Notes under the pieces: model-generated
Told to the model about the DNA's origin: nothing
The model's database searches: none
What the model saw: only the letters and a program-made list of their open reading frames with translations
Translations under genes and position numbers: made by a program
Assembly: GCF_902833645.1 (NCBI RefSeq)
Contig: NZ_CADFGE010000001.1
Location: 124,001-188,000, forward strand
DNA: 64,000 bases
Origin: Paraburkholderia fungorum
GTDB lineage: Bacteria > Pseudomonadota > Gammaproteobacteria > Burkholderiales > Burkholderiaceae
Direction: 5' to 3'
Part shown: one piece after another, positions 36,562 to 45,695 of the stretch
Layout: each line of letters begins with the position of its first letter
Numbering within the stretch: the first letter of the stretch is position 1

Positions 36562-36607
36562 ATACTACAATCAGAATGTGAAAAATCAAGGGATATAAAC
36601 GAAGCTC

Positions 36608-37237
36608 ATGCCAAGCGCAGCCCCCACCCCAAAATCCCGTCGCGAGGAATATGCGGACGCGACCCGGCAGGCGCTCATCGCCGCCGCGGCCGAGCTATTC
36701 ACGTCGCAGGGGTACCAGCAAGTCGGGATCGAAGCCATCGCGCGCAGCGCACGCGTGACTCGTGGCGCCTTCTATCATCACTTTGCAGACAAGGCCGAGT
36801 TGTTCGACGCGCTGGTGCAGGCTCTTCAGGCGGACGCTGCATCCAGAGTCAAAGCCGCCGCCGAGGCAGTTCCTGAGGCAAAGCGGATAAGCGCGGGCAT
36901 TCGCGAATTCCTGGAGATCTGCACCGAGCCCGCCTACCGGCAACTCGTCATTGAAACCGCGCCCGCCGTGCTCGGTCCGGCACGATGCCGCGAGATCGAA
37001 GAAGCGCACGTGTATGGTCTGCTGATCGGTGCGCTGACGAACCAGGCCTCCGGCAAGGAAAAAGCCAAGGCGTATCTCGCCGCGCGCATGATCGGCAGCA
37101 TGGTGTGCGAAGCGGCACAATTGCTCGATGGCGCGGACGATCCCGTCGCCATGAAAGCGGACGCATTGAAGCTCGTTGAAAGCATGGCCGGCGCGCTGAC
37201 GGCTGACAGGAACCGGAATACGGCAAACCGCAAGTAA
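36608..37237 (+). CDS. TetR family transcriptional regulator
   Basis: 209 residues. N-terminal TetR HTH at about 16-62: ATRQALIAAAAELFTSQGYQ, then VGIEAIARSARVTRGAFYHH and FADKAELFDALV. The rest is a helical ligand-binding domain (ISAGIREFLEICTEPAYRQL, LIGALTNQASGKEKAKAYLAARMIG) similar to the TetR_C group seen in AcrR-like regulators. Divergent from the NTF2-like gene; the 17-bp palindrome in between probably serves both genes. Ligand unknown. Confidence 0.93.
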   Translation: MPSAAPTPKSRREEYADATRQALIAAAAELFTSQGYQQVGIEAIARSARVTRGAFYHHFADKAELFDALVQALQADAASRVKAAAEAVPEAKRISAGIREFLEICTEPAYRQLVIETAPAVLGPARCREIEEAHVYGLLIGALTNQASGKEKAKAYLAARMIGSMVCEAAQLLDGADDPVAMKADALKLVESMAGALTADRNRNTANRK

Positions 37238-37408
37238 GCTGTTGTCGTGCCGGCCGGCAAGCCGACGTATAGCAGCAGCAAATATCCCGTGTCGCTCCGT
37301 GGTACGGACGGCGACTTTACTTGAGCCATGCCGCGGTCGACTTACGACGAGTACGGTGACGAAGCCGGTTAAAGTGGTTCAAGGCGGTGTAGGGCGGCTT
37401 GAGGCGGC

Positions 37409-38773
37409 TTAGCCGCCCTCATCGTCGAACGTTTTCGGATAAACGCGCACCAGCACGATGCGCGGTCCCTTCATCTTCTTGATCACTACGTCGAAGCGAT
37501 CGAATTCGATGCGCTGCCCTTCGGTAGGCAGATCGTTGAGCGCCTGAATCACAAGGCCGCCAACCGATTCGGCCCGGCCTTCGTCGATGTCGATCCCAAG
37601 CGCACGTTCCAGTGAGACCACCGGCAAGCTGCCCTTGCCCATCAAGGTGCCGTCGTCCATGCGCGTCCAGTCGGCGTCGCCCTGGCGGAATTCGTCGTGG
37701 ATCTGCCCGACCAGCGCGCCGAGCAGATTGTCCAGCGTGAGAAAGCCGATCGGCTTCGCGTTCTTATGGCCCACCAGCGCGAAATGCGGCGCACCTTTGC
37801 GGAAGCGGCGAAACAGTTCGAGCGCCGGCATATCCGGTTTGACGTACTGCACGGGGCGCGCGTATCTGGACAGGTCGTCGAGCGTGCTGCCCGCGTGCCG
37901 CGCCAGCAGCAAGTCCTTCAAATGGATCATGCCGGCCACGCGCTCGCCGGAAGCGTCTTCGAACAACGGATAGCGGCTGAAACGATGCCGCGCCACCACC
38001 TGCATGTTTTCGCGCAGCGGCAAATCGCGCCGCAGGCCGACCATTTCATAAGACGGACGCATCAGATCCGACACCGTCATGCGCGAAAAATCCAGCGAAT
38101 GCGCGATCGTGTTCCACTCGTCCTGGCTGTAGGCGCCATCCGGTGAACCGAGTTCAGTCGCGACGTTGGCGCGGCGGCCACGCAGGATCAGTTTGAGTTC
38201 GTCGGTCGAGTAATGCGAATCGTGGCCGTGCTCGCCGTTGAGGCCCGCAAGTTTCAGCACCGCGTTGGCACTGGAGTTGAGCACCCAGATCGCCGGATAC
38301 ATCGCCCAGTAGAAACCGTAGAGCGGCGTGGCGGCCCACAGCGAAACCTTTTCCGCTTCACGAATGGCCAGCGATTTCGGCGCCAGTTCGCCCACCACGA
38401 TATGCAGGAACGATATGCACGAGAACGCGAAGAACAGCGAGATGCCGTGGATCAGCTTTTCCGATTCCACTCCAAGCAGGCTAAAGACCGGCGTGAGCAG
38501 TTCCGCGAACGCCGGCTCGCCGATCCAGCCGAGCCCGAGGGATGCCAGCGTAATGCCAAGCTGACAGGCCGACAGATAGGCGTCGAGCCGTCCATGCACC
38601 TTCGCCAGCAAACGCCCACGCATTCCGTGTTTGGCCGCGAGGCTCTGCACGCGCGTCTGGCGCAGCTTCACCAGACCAAATTCGGCGGCGACAAAGAAAC
38701 CGTTGAGGGCGACGAGAAACAATGCACCAATAAGGGCGACAACCTGGATCAAAGCGAGGGGCTCCGGCAACAA
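37409..38773 (-). CDS. Hemolysin family protein / CorC-HlyC type membrane protein (DUF21-CBS-CorC)
   Basis: 454 residues, full length for the UPF0053/YfjD/TlyC family. Domains in order: DUF21/CNNM transmembrane region 1 to about 195 (LIGALFLVALNGFFVAAEFG, GITLASLGLGWIGEPAFA), a CBS pair about 215-335 (MTVSDLMRP, AGMIHLKDLLLARH, FRRFRKGAPHFALV), and the CorC_HlyC domain about 360-445 (GLVIQALNDLPTEGQRIEFD). Members are linked to Mg2+/Co2+ homeostasis; the name hemolysin is historical. The chosen start is TTG with no clear Shine-Dalgarno, so the first residues are uncertain. Confidence 0.92.
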   Translation of the reverse strand: MLPEPLALIQVVALIGALFLVALNGFFVAAEFGLVKLRQTRVQSLAAKHGMRGRLLAKVHGRLDAYLSACQLGITLASLGLGWIGEPAFAELLTPVFSLLGVESEKLIHGISLFFAFSCISFLHIVVGELAPKSLAIREAEKVSLWAATPLYGFYWAMYPAIWVLNSSANAVLKLAGLNGEHGHDSHYSTDELKLILRGRRANVATELGSPDGAYSQDEWNTIAHSLDFSRMTVSDLMRPSYEMVGLRRDLPLRENMQVVARHRFSRYPLFEDASGERVAGMIHLKDLLLARHAGSTLDDLSRYARPVQYVKPDMPALELFRRFRKGAPHFALVGHKNAKPIGFLTLDNLLGALVGQIHDEFRQGDADWTRMDDGTLMGKGSLPVVSLERALGIDIDEGRAESVGGLVIQALNDLPTEGQRIEFDRFDVVIKKMKGPRIVLVRVYPKTFDDEGG

Positions 38774-38845
38774 AAGTTGTCAGTATAAGACGCGAAAGCA
38801 AGATGAAAGTTAATCGTGCCCAGGAAGTGCGCCGACAACCGCCGC

Positions 38846-39652
38846 TCACGTGGGAGTCGATGCACTCAGTGGCACGTGCAGCGCGAGCGTAACAGTTTCG
38901 CCCTCAGATGCGTCGCTTTGCTCGAAACTGCCGCCGTGTGCTTCCGCAACGCGCTTGCACAGCGCGAACACCCACGCGATCCGCTTGGCCTCGCGCGGTT
39001 CACCCGCCTGTTTGAGGGCAAAAGCTTCCAGCACATGGGGCACCGAAGCATCGTCCAGAGCGGCGGCGCTCTGATTGAAAGTGACCGTGGCGTACCACCG
39101 GGAGGCGTCCGCGCGCGCGGCCAGGGTGACTGCGGCACCCCTTGAGCTCGCTTCGACGGCAAACGTGAGCATCACCCACAGCGCGGCGGCGAGACGCTCG
39201 CGGTCGCCGTTGAGCTGCTCGGTAGCAAGTTGCGACTCGACCGTGAGCTCGACGCCACGCGCACGAGCCAACCCCGAGCGAACTTCCTCCACGGTTTCAT
39301 CGAGTAGCGGATGCAGCGGAAACGGCGCCAACTCAAGTGCGAGCGATCGGGTCTCAGCGCGCGTGGCATCGACAATCGTCTCCAGCAACTTCACCTGCTG
39401 GTCCACGCCATTACGAATTCCGGTGACGGCGCGCTGCGAATTGGGATCGTTTGCATCGAGCTTGCGCTCGAGCACGTACGCCCAGCTATGGATGGCGTTC
39501 AGCGGACCGCGCAGGTCGTGTGACACAAGCGACAGCACGTGATCGCGCATGAACAGCGCAGTCTCCGCGCGCAGACGCGCGGTGCGTTCGGAGACGACGA
39601 GGCCGGAAGAAACCGGCTTGGCGCCGGTGGTCCCGGTGGAAGACGTTGTCAC
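38846..39652 (-). CDS. Histidine-kinase-like protein with HisKA but degenerate ATPase domain
   Basis: 268 residues. A HisKA dimerisation helix is clear: LSLVSHDLRGPLNAIHSW, phosphoacceptor His about 45. The C-terminal half has the outline of an HATPase domain, with its last helix WVFALCKRVAEAHGG, but the N-box Asn is not recognisable (RLAAALWVMLTFAVEASSRG instead of N-NA) and DxGxG and GxGLG boxes are absent. No sensor or membrane segment precedes it, and no response regulator is adjacent. It may be a phosphotransfer or scaffold protein without kinase activity. Start is GTG at 39652 with AGAGGG upstream. Confidence 0.75.
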   Translation of the reverse strand: MTTSSTGTTGAKPVSSGLVVSERTARLRAETALFMRDHVLSLVSHDLRGPLNAIHSWAYVLERKLDANDPNSQRAVTGIRNGVDQQVKLLETIVDATRAETRSLALELAPFPLHPLLDETVEEVRSGLARARGVELTVESQLATEQLNGDRERLAAALWVMLTFAVEASSRGAAVTLAARADASRWYATVTFNQSAAALDDASVPHVLEAFALKQAGEPREAKRIAWVFALCKRVAEAHGGSFEQSDASEGETVTLALHVPLSASTPT

Positions 39653-39840
39653 GATCGAGCCCTCTCAGGCAATACATGGAATATTGAACGAAACCCCATT
39701 ATAGGCATGCCGTCCTGGGCAACCAGCCTGGCCGGACGGCTAACGTGGACGCAAACCGCATGCCACCTTCCAATCCTCGGCGATACGACCTCAACACGCC
39801 TACAATGTCGGTTTTACGTTTTTGACCTAAGGAGCGACAT

Positions 39841-40182
39841 ATGTCGACTGTGACTACCGAATCCGGCCTGAAATATGAAGACATCGTTGAAGGCACCGGC
39901 GCCGAAGCGGTTGCCGGCAAGACCGTCAGCGTGCACTACACGGGCTGGCTGACCGACGGTCAGAAGTTCGACTCGAGCAAGGACCGCAACGACCCGTTCG
40001 CGTTCGTGCTGGGCGGCGGCATGGTCATCAAGGGCTGGGATGAAGGCGTGCAAGGCATGAAGGTCGGCGGCACGCGCAAGCTGACGATTCCGCCGCAACT
40101 CGGCTACGGCGTACGTGGCGCGGGCGGCGTGATTCCGCCGAATGCCACGCTCGTGTTCGAAGTCGAACTGCTCGACGTCTAA
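39841..40182 (+). CDS. FKBP-type peptidyl-prolyl cis-trans isomerase
   Basis: 113-residue single-domain FKBP, cytoplasmic (no signal peptide). Key residues are visible: [37 protein letters not shown] (with the Trp at the floor of the active site), and [11 protein letters not shown], then [16 protein letters not shown]. Catalyses prolyl isomerisation in protein folding. Start ATG at 39841 has AAGGAG 7 bases upstream. An AraC gene follows after 34 bases and may be co-transcribed. Confidence 0.97.
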   Translation: MSTVTTESGLKYEDIVEGTGAEAVAGKTVSVHYTGWLTDGQKFDSSKDRNDPFAFVLGGGMVIKGWDEGVQGMKVGGTRKLTIPPQLGYGVRGAGGVIPPNATLVFEVELLDV

Positions 40183-40216
40183 GTTTTCACTGTTTTGTAA
40201 TTGCGCCATTAAGCCA

Positions 40217-40996
40217 ATGGGTCACGCCGCCATCACCGCACCTAGCGTTTCGCTGCGCCGTTACGGCACGGTCGAAGCGTCGGACGTGCACGATTTTCAC
40301 CAGGTCGTGCTCGGACTCGACGGCGCGATGGTGATGGCGGTAGACGGCGTCGCGCAACAGATCGACGCCGGTTCCGCCTGGCTCATTCCGGCAGGCGCGC
40401 GGCACAACTACGCGGGTATCGGCGAGAACCGGCAGTTGGTGCTGGATCTGCCGGCCGCCTCGCTGGCCGTGCCGGAGCGTCTGTTCGACCGCGCGCGGGC
40501 GGTCACCGTGGATGCCTCGCTCACGCAGCTCGTGCATCGGATTGCGGGGCACGCCACAGGCGGCGCTCAGACCAGCAATCTGGACGCCCGGCGTTTTCAA
40601 TGGGATGCAGCCGCACGATTGGGCGCTGCGCTGGTGGCCGATACCGGCACCATGGCCGCAGCGCAGGCATACGGCGCCGGCCTCGACTTCGCGCGCATCG
40701 ACCGCTGGCTGCGCACCCATCTTTCGGAACCGCTGCGTATCGCCGACCTTGCCGCGCATTGCGGCTTCGGCATGCGGCGCTTCCATCAGCTTTTTATCGA
40801 AGCCTTCGGCGAAACGCCGCATCGCTATTTGCAGCGTCTGCGGCTCGATACGTCGCTGAGTTTGCTGTCCGATCCACGCTTGTCGCTGAGCGATATCGCG
40901 CTGGAAATCGGCTTTGGCGATCAGAGCGCCTACACCCACGCCTTCACGCGGCGCTTCGGGCTGGCGCCCGGTCAATGGCGCGCGCCGCGTCATTGA
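40217..40996 (+). CDS. AraC family transcriptional regulator
   Basis: 259 residues. The N-terminal half is a cupin-type sensing domain (FHQVVLGLDGAMVMAVDG, GSAWLIPAGARHNY at about 30-70). The C-terminal half carries the two AraC HTH motifs: IDRWLRTHLSEPLRIADLAA with FGMRRFHQLFIEAFG, then SLSDIALEIGFGDQSAYTH and FTRRFGLAPGQWR. The ATG at 40217 gives a sensible N-terminus; the longer frame from 40142 overlaps the FKBP gene. Ligand and targets unknown. Confidence 0.92.
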   Translation: MGHAAITAPSVSLRRYGTVEASDVHDFHQVVLGLDGAMVMAVDGVAQQIDAGSAWLIPAGARHNYAGIGENRQLVLDLPAASLAVPERLFDRARAVTVDASLTQLVHRIAGHATGGAQTSNLDARRFQWDAAARLGAALVADTGTMAAAQAYGAGLDFARIDRWLRTHLSEPLRIADLAAHCGFGMRRFHQLFIEAFGETPHRYLQRLRLDTSLSLLSDPRLSLSDIALEIGFGDQSAYTHAFTRRFGLAPGQWRAPRH

Positions 40997-41016
40997 CGAT
41001 TGCGTTCGGGCGATCC

Positions 41017-41043
41017 GCGAGCCACCTGAAAAAGGCGGCTCGC
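41017..41043. terminator. Hairpin between convergent AraC gene and metZ
   Basis: GCGAGCC (41017-41023) and GGCTCGC (41037-41043) form a 7-bp stem with a 13-base loop in the 94-base gap. A pyrimidine-rich ACTTCTT follows on the plus strand. Weak terminator candidate. Confidence 0.4.
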
Positions 41044-41090
41044 ACTTCTTGCTACCGTTGCTTGCTACCGCTGCCCCGCGCGCTGAACGC

Positions 41091-42281
41091 TTAACCCGCC
41101 AGACCGCGTTCCAGATCGCCGCGGATATCGCCGGCGTTTTCCAGACCTACGGCAAGACGGATCAGACCTTCGCTGATCCCCGCCGCGGCACGCGCTTCCG
41201 GCGTTACGCGACCGTGCGTGGTGGTTGCCGGATGCGTGATGGTGGTACGCGTATCGCCGAGATTGCCGGTGATCGAGCAGATCTTCGTGCTGTCGATCAC
41301 GCGCCAGGCATTCGCGCGCATCTGCTCAGGCGTATCGCCCTTCAGTTCGAACGACAGAATTGCGCCGCCCGACTTTTGCTGACGCATGGCCAGCGCGTGC
41401 TGCGGATGCGATTCAAGCCCCGGATAGAACACCCGGTTCACGGCAGGATGCGTTTCCAGCCAGCGCGCGATTTCGAGCGCATTCGCCGACTGCTTGTCGA
41501 CCCGCAGCGACAGCGTTTCCATGCCCTTGAGCAGCACCCATGCATTGAATGCGGACAGAGTCGGCCCGGCACTCCGCACGAACGGAAACACCTTTTCCAT
41601 GATGAACTTCTTCGAGCCCACCAGCGCGCCGCCGAGCACACGCCCCTGGCCGTCGAGGAACTTGGTGGCCGAATGCATCACGACGTCGGCGCCTAATTTC
41701 AGCGGCTGCTGCAAGGCCGGGCTGCAGAAACAGTTGTCGACCACGAAAACCGCATTGGCCGCCTTCGCGATCTTGCTGATCGCCTCGATGTCCGCGACTT
41801 CGGTCAGCGGGTTCGACGGCGTTTCGAGGAAGAACATCTTCGTTTCCGGGCGCACGGCGTTTTTCCATGCATCCAGATCGGTCGGATCGACAAAGGTCGT
41901 GGTAATGCCGAACTTGCTGAAGATTTGCGAGAACATGCCGAGCGTCGAGCCGAACAGCGCCTGCGAGCTGACCAGATGGTCGCCGGCCTGCAGCGTGGAC
42001 ATTACCACCGACATGATCGCCGCCATCCCCGAAGCCGTGGCCATACACGCTTCACCACCTTCGAGCGCGGCCAGGCGGTCCTGGAACATCGAGACCGTCG
42101 GGTTCGTGAAGCGCGAGTAGGTGTAGTTGTCTTCGGAATTCTTGAATTTTTCGGCAGCGTCCGCGGCACTCGCGAAGACGAAGCTCGACGTCAGGAAAAT
42201 CGCTTCCGAATGTTCGTTGAAGTCGCTGCGCGCTGTGCCCGAGCGGATCGCCAGCGTATCGAAGTTCAGGGAGTCGTCCAT
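41091..42281 (-). CDS. metZ: O-succinylhomoserine sulfhydrylase
   Basis: PLP enzyme making homocysteine from O-succinylhomoserine and sulfide. 396 residues. Cys/Met-metabolism fold: YTYSRFTNPTVSMFQDRLAA, then ATASGMAAIMSVV, LETPSNP, VVDNCFCSPALQQPLKLGAD, and PLP-binding Lys about 207 in MHSATKFLDGQGRVLGG. The C-terminus GLIRLAVGLENAGDI is also typical. The purF terminator lies between purF and metZ, so metZ probably has its own promoter in 42282-42370. ATG at 42281 is preferred over the in-frame TTG at 42299. MetZ is favoured over cystathionine gamma-synthase because of the GRVLGG segment and gene context. Confidence 0.9.
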   Translation of the reverse strand: MDDSLNFDTLAIRSGTARSDFNEHSEAIFLTSSFVFASAADAAEKFKNSEDNYTYSRFTNPTVSMFQDRLAALEGGEACMATASGMAAIMSVVMSTLQAGDHLVSSQALFGSTLGMFSQIFSKFGITTTFVDPTDLDAWKNAVRPETKMFFLETPSNPLTEVADIEAISKIAKAANAVFVVDNCFCSPALQQPLKLGADVVMHSATKFLDGQGRVLGGALVGSKKFIMEKVFPFVRSAGPTLSAFNAWVLLKGMETLSLRVDKQSANALEIARWLETHPAVNRVFYPGLESHPQHALAMRQQKSGGAILSFELKGDTPEQMRANAWRVIDSTKICSITGNLGDTRTTITHPATTTHGRVTPEARAAAGISEGLIRLAVGLENAGDIRGDLERGLAG

Positions 42282-42365
42282 GTTAGTTCTGGTTTCCAAT
42301 GTTCCATAGCTGGGTTCAGCGTCGGCGGCTCGCGTTAGACGAGTTCAACAACGCCAAACGACAGC

Positions 42366-42404
42366 AACAAAAAAGCCCGCTTTTGCGTCGGCATAAGCGG
42401 GCTT
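42366..42404 (-). terminator. Rho-independent terminator of the purF operon
   Basis: AAGCCCGCTT (42373-42382) and AAGCGGGCTT (42395-42404) form a 10-bp stem with a 12-base loop; read on the minus strand it is followed by a run of six T's (42374-42369). It lies about 170 bases after the purF stop. Confidence 0.85.
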
Positions 42405-42574
42405 CATGTGCGGGGAAAGCTGGAGCGGAGGCGGATGACTGCGGCTTTTCCACCATTCGCTTTAGCTGTTTTGGGTTGCCCCGCGTCCGCAAGCTGAGAT
42501 CAAATCGACGCAAGCCGTCATGCTAACACGCTCGCGGCGTGGCGTGCAGCGCGCCACGCCGTAAGCGTTATCAC

Positions 42575-44122
42575 TCAACCTACCGACAACTGCAGATGCA
42601 GTTGCGAACGCGACGGGCCGCCCTCGGCCGCTTCGCTGGCGGCGTCGCGGTCCGATTGCGAGGACGGCGCGAGACGCGCGGTTTCGATGCGGTCGAGATA
42701 CTCGGTCGTGACATCGCCGGTCACGTAATTGCCGTCGAAGCACGAGGCCTCGAATTCCTTCAGCGCCGGGTTGATATCGCGCACTGCCTGCTTCAGGGCG
42801 TCGACGTCCTGATAAACGAGATGGTCCGCGCCGATCATGCGCGCGACTTCGTCGTCCGTGCGGCCATGGGCGACGAGTTCGCCGCGCGTGGGCATGTCGA
42901 TACCGTAGACGTTCGGGTACTTCACCGGCGGCGCCGCCGAAGCGAAGATCACCTTGTTCGCGCCTGCGTCGCGTGCCATCTGCACGATTTCGTGCGAGGT
43001 GGTGCCGCGCACGATCGAATCGTCGACGATCAGCACGTTCTTGCCCTTGAACTCGATGCCCATGGCGTTGAGCTTCTGGCGCACCGACTTCTTGCGCATC
43101 GCCTGGCCCGGCATGATAAAGGTGCGGCCCACGTAGCGGTTCTTGAAGAAGCCTTCGCGGTACTCGACGCCCAGCTTCTTGGCGACCTGCATCGCGGCCG
43201 GACGGGACGAATCGGGAATTGGCATCACGACGTCGATCTCGACGTCGGGCAATTCACGCTTGATCTTCTCGGCGAGGTAGTCGCCCATGCGCAAACGCAC
43301 GTTGTAGACCGGCACGCCGTCGAGCACCGAGTCCGGACGCGCGAGATACACGAGTTCGAAAATACACGGGTTCAGGCTCGGGTTAGTCGCGCATTGCTGC
43401 GAGTGCAGGTTGCCTTCGAGGTCGATGAAAATGGCCTCGCCCGGCGCAATATCACGCACGAATTCGAAACCGATACCTTCGATCGCAACCGATTCCGACG
43501 CCAGGATCCACTCGACGCCTTCCGGCGTTTCCTGCTTGCCGAGGCACAGCGGGCGAATCCCGAACGGGTCGCGGAAACCGAGCAGGCCGTAGCCGGCAAT
43601 CAGCGACACGATCGCGTACGAACCCCGCACCCGTCGATGCACGCCCGACACGGCCTTGAACAGCGCGGCCGGATCGAGTTGCAGGCTCGAACTGGAAAGC
43701 TGCAGTTCGTGCGCGAGCACGTTGAGCATCACTTCCGTATCGGAGTTGGTGTTGATATGGCGGCGATCGATGCGGAACATCTCATCTTTCAGCTGCTGCC
43801 AGTTGGTCAGATTGCCGTTGTGCGCGAGGATGATGCCGAACGGCGCGTTCACGTAGAACGGCTGGGCTTCTTCTTCGCTCGATGCAGAACCGGCGGTCGG
43901 GTAACGGACCTGGCCGATCCCGGTGGTGCCGGGCAGGCTGCGCATGTTGCGCGTGCGGAACACGTCGCGCACCATGCCATTGGCCTTGTGCATGTGGAAA
44001 TTGCTGCCGTTCGCGGTTGCGATGCCGGCGGCGTCCTGACCGCGGTGCTGCAGAAGCAGCAGGCTGTCATAGATCAGCTGATTGACCGGAGAGTGGGAAA
44101 CTACGCCTACGATGCCGCACAT
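42575..44122 (-). CDS. purF: Amidophosphoribosyltransferase
   Basis: First committed step of purine synthesis: PRPP plus glutamine to phosphoribosylamine. 515 residues. Begins MCGIVGVV, so Cys-2 is the N-terminal nucleophile without propeptide (E. coli type). Glutaminase domain to about 250 (LLLQHRGQDAAGIAT, RIDRRHINTNSDTEV), then the PRTase domain with the PRPP loop VLIVDDSIVRGTTS near 360. It follows cvpA after 136 bases; the cvpA-purF linkage is the same as in E. coli. Confidence 0.97.
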   Translation of the reverse strand: MCGIVGVVSHSPVNQLIYDSLLLLQHRGQDAAGIATANGSNFHMHKANGMVRDVFRTRNMRSLPGTTGIGQVRYPTAGSASSEEEAQPFYVNAPFGIILAHNGNLTNWQQLKDEMFRIDRRHINTNSDTEVMLNVLAHELQLSSSSLQLDPAALFKAVSGVHRRVRGSYAIVSLIAGYGLLGFRDPFGIRPLCLGKQETPEGVEWILASESVAIEGIGFEFVRDIAPGEAIFIDLEGNLHSQQCATNPSLNPCIFELVYLARPDSVLDGVPVYNVRLRMGDYLAEKIKRELPDVEIDVVMPIPDSSRPAAMQVAKKLGVEYREGFFKNRYVGRTFIMPGQAMRKKSVRQKLNAMGIEFKGKNVLIVDDSIVRGTTSHEIVQMARDAGANKVIFASAAPPVKYPNVYGIDMPTRGELVAHGRTDDEVARMIGADHLVYQDVDALKQAVRDINPALKEFEASCFDGNYVTGDVTTEYLDRIETARLAPSSQSDRDAASEAAEGGPSRSQLHLQLSVG

Positions 44123-44258
44123 GGCATGTCCTTCAAAGGTACGAAATTCGTAACGGCGGCCGGTGCCTGCAATGCTCCGCGTGAGTACGCGACGGTGCGT
44201 ACAGGCAACCGGATTGCGCCGGAGTCCTGCAAGCTTCCCGTGGCCACCCGCCTGATCG

Positions 44259-44753
44259 TCACACGTGGACGTAGGCAGCGAGCGTCTCGGGAAGCAGCGG
44301 TTTCATTATGTGCACGCCCTCGACCGCATAGGGCCGAAGCAAGGCGTTGCGCCAGAATTCCTGTTGGGGCAGTTCGGTCAAGCCTGCAAGGGCGACCAGA
44401 ATCAGCACCAGAATGACCCCGCGCACGAGGCCGAACATCAAACCGAGCGAGCGGTCCACGCCGCTCAAGCCGGTTGCCTGCACAATGCGGCTTAGCAATG
44501 CGTTCAGCACGCTTGCCACCAGCACCACGCCGATCACCACCAACGCGAACGCCAGAAGCCACTGGGTCAGCGCGCCCCCCGGCCACGTGGCAGGGATAAA
44601 AGGCACGACATACCCGACGAAGCGGCACGCAATGAAAAACGCCGCGATCCAGCCGATCAGCCCGAATATCTCGGACAAAAACCCGCGCCAGGTGCCGCGC
44701 AAGGCTGACAAACCGATCACCGCCATTACAGCGTAGTCGAAGGCAGTGAACAT
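44259..44753 (-). CDS. cvpA: CvpA family inner-membrane protein
   Basis: 164 residues with four hydrophobic segments. MFTAFDYAVMAVIGLSALRG and WRGFLSEIFGLIGWIAAFF, then LNALLSRIVQATGLSGVDRS and LGLMFGLVRGVILVLILV are typical CvpA. Known for colicin V production and linked to purF and membrane homeostasis. Its N-terminus is 7 bases after the SPOR gene stop. Confidence 0.94.
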   Translation of the reverse strand: MFTAFDYAVMAVIGLSALRGTWRGFLSEIFGLIGWIAAFFIACRFVGYVVPFIPATWPGGALTQWLLAFALVVIGVVLVASVLNALLSRIVQATGLSGVDRSLGLMFGLVRGVILVLILVALAGLTELPQQEFWRNALLRPYAVEGVHIMKPLLPETLAAYVHV

Positions 44754-44760
44754 CGCTCGC

Positions 44761-45666
44761 TTACTGTGCAGCGCCGCTGTTCGCGCCCGACGTCAGGCCG
44801 GCCTCACGAACCTTCGCAATTGCGGCGGAAGCCGCTGCACGATCGGCGAACGGACCAGCGCGCAATAACGTGAGCGTCGAGCCGTCGGCCTGTTTCCGAT
44901 GTTCGGTATATGCGGGCACACCAGCCGCTTTCAACTTGGCGGCCCAATTACGCGCGTTAGCGTCGTTCGCAAACGCGCCGAGCTGGACGGCAAAACGGCT
45001 GCCCGGCGGCGAAGCCGGCGTGCCGGAATTCGCATCGGCGCTCGCGGCGGCGGTATTCGTGCTGTCCGCGCTCGTTGCTGGCGCGTTCGCCACGCTTTGC
45101 GCGGCGGGCGCGGGTGTGTTGGTCGATTTGGCCGGCTTGGCGGGCGCCGTGTTGGCGGCAACGGCCGGTGCCTGCGCTTTCGCAGCCGGCTTGGCGGCAG
45201 GCGCGGCGCTGGTAGCGGCGCTCTGCTGCTTCGCCGCGCCGGACTGGCCTTGCGTGGCTGCCGTTGTCGGCGCCAGGCTGGAAGCGGCAAGTGCCGTATC
45301 AGGCGCCGGGTTATCCGGGGCTACGCCGGCCTGCGTATCTTCGTCGGTCTTGGCGACCTTCGGCGCAGGACGACTTGGAATGTCGATGGAGATGTCGTCC
45401 GTGACGGGCTTAGGGTGCGAATCCAGCACCATCGGCAGAATTACCACCGCCGCGACGACCAGCGCGATCGCGCCGACGAGCCTGCGCCGAGCACGCTGCT
45501 TTTCCGGCAACGTGGGGTCGAGCAGCATCGCATCGGCATCCACGGCGCGCTCCGTGCGGCGGGTTCGCCGCTCCACGCGCTCGCCACGAGCGGCCCGAGT
45601 GGAACTGGTATTTGCGCCGCGCCGGGTGGGCGCGTCGTCTTTCTTGCCGAACGAGAAAATTCCCAT
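44761..45666 (-). CDS. SPOR domain protein (DedD-like)
   Basis: 301 residues. Basic cytosolic start with GKKDDAPTRRG and repeated RR, one transmembrane segment (LVGAIALVVAAVVILPMVL, about 63-81), a ~130-residue Ala/Pro/Ser-rich periplasmic linker, and a C-terminal SPOR domain (FAVQLGAFANDANARNWAAK, VPAYTEHRKQADGSTLTLL, RAGPFADRAAASAAI at about 224-295). SPOR domains bind denuded septal peptidoglycan; DedD-type proteins help cell division. The folC-dedD-cvpA-purF order matches that of E. coli. Confidence 0.9.
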   Translation of the reverse strand: MGIFSFGKKDDAPTRRGANTSSTRAARGERVERRTRRTERAVDADAMLLDPTLPEKQRARRRLVGAIALVVAAVVILPMVLDSHPKPVTDDISIDIPSRPAPKVAKTDEDTQAGVAPDNPAPDTALAASSLAPTTAATQGQSGAAKQQSAATSAAPAAKPAAKAQAPAVAANTAPAKPAKSTNTPAPAAQSVANAPATSADSTNTAAASADANSGTPASPPGSRFAVQLGAFANDANARNWAAKLKAAGVPAYTEHRKQADGSTLTLLRAGPFADRAAASAAIAKVREAGLTSGANSGAAQ

Positions 45667-45695
45667 GAATCGCTTGGTTCGAGCCTGGCGCCCGT

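Noticed and set aside
37381-37417. Imperfect AGGCGG repeats at the 3' end of the CorC-type gene
   Set aside because: Only three short, imperfect copies, partly coding; a small GGCGGC-TTA-GCCGCC hairpin is present but too short to claim as a terminator.
42282-42372. Riboswitch (SAM/SAH type) before metZ
   Set aside because: No recognisable conserved core or stem arrangement of those classes; only the purF terminator is visible further upstream.
42539-44416. Long plus-strand open frame opposite purF
   Set aside because: purF on the minus strand is complete and conserved; the plus frame is a shadow.
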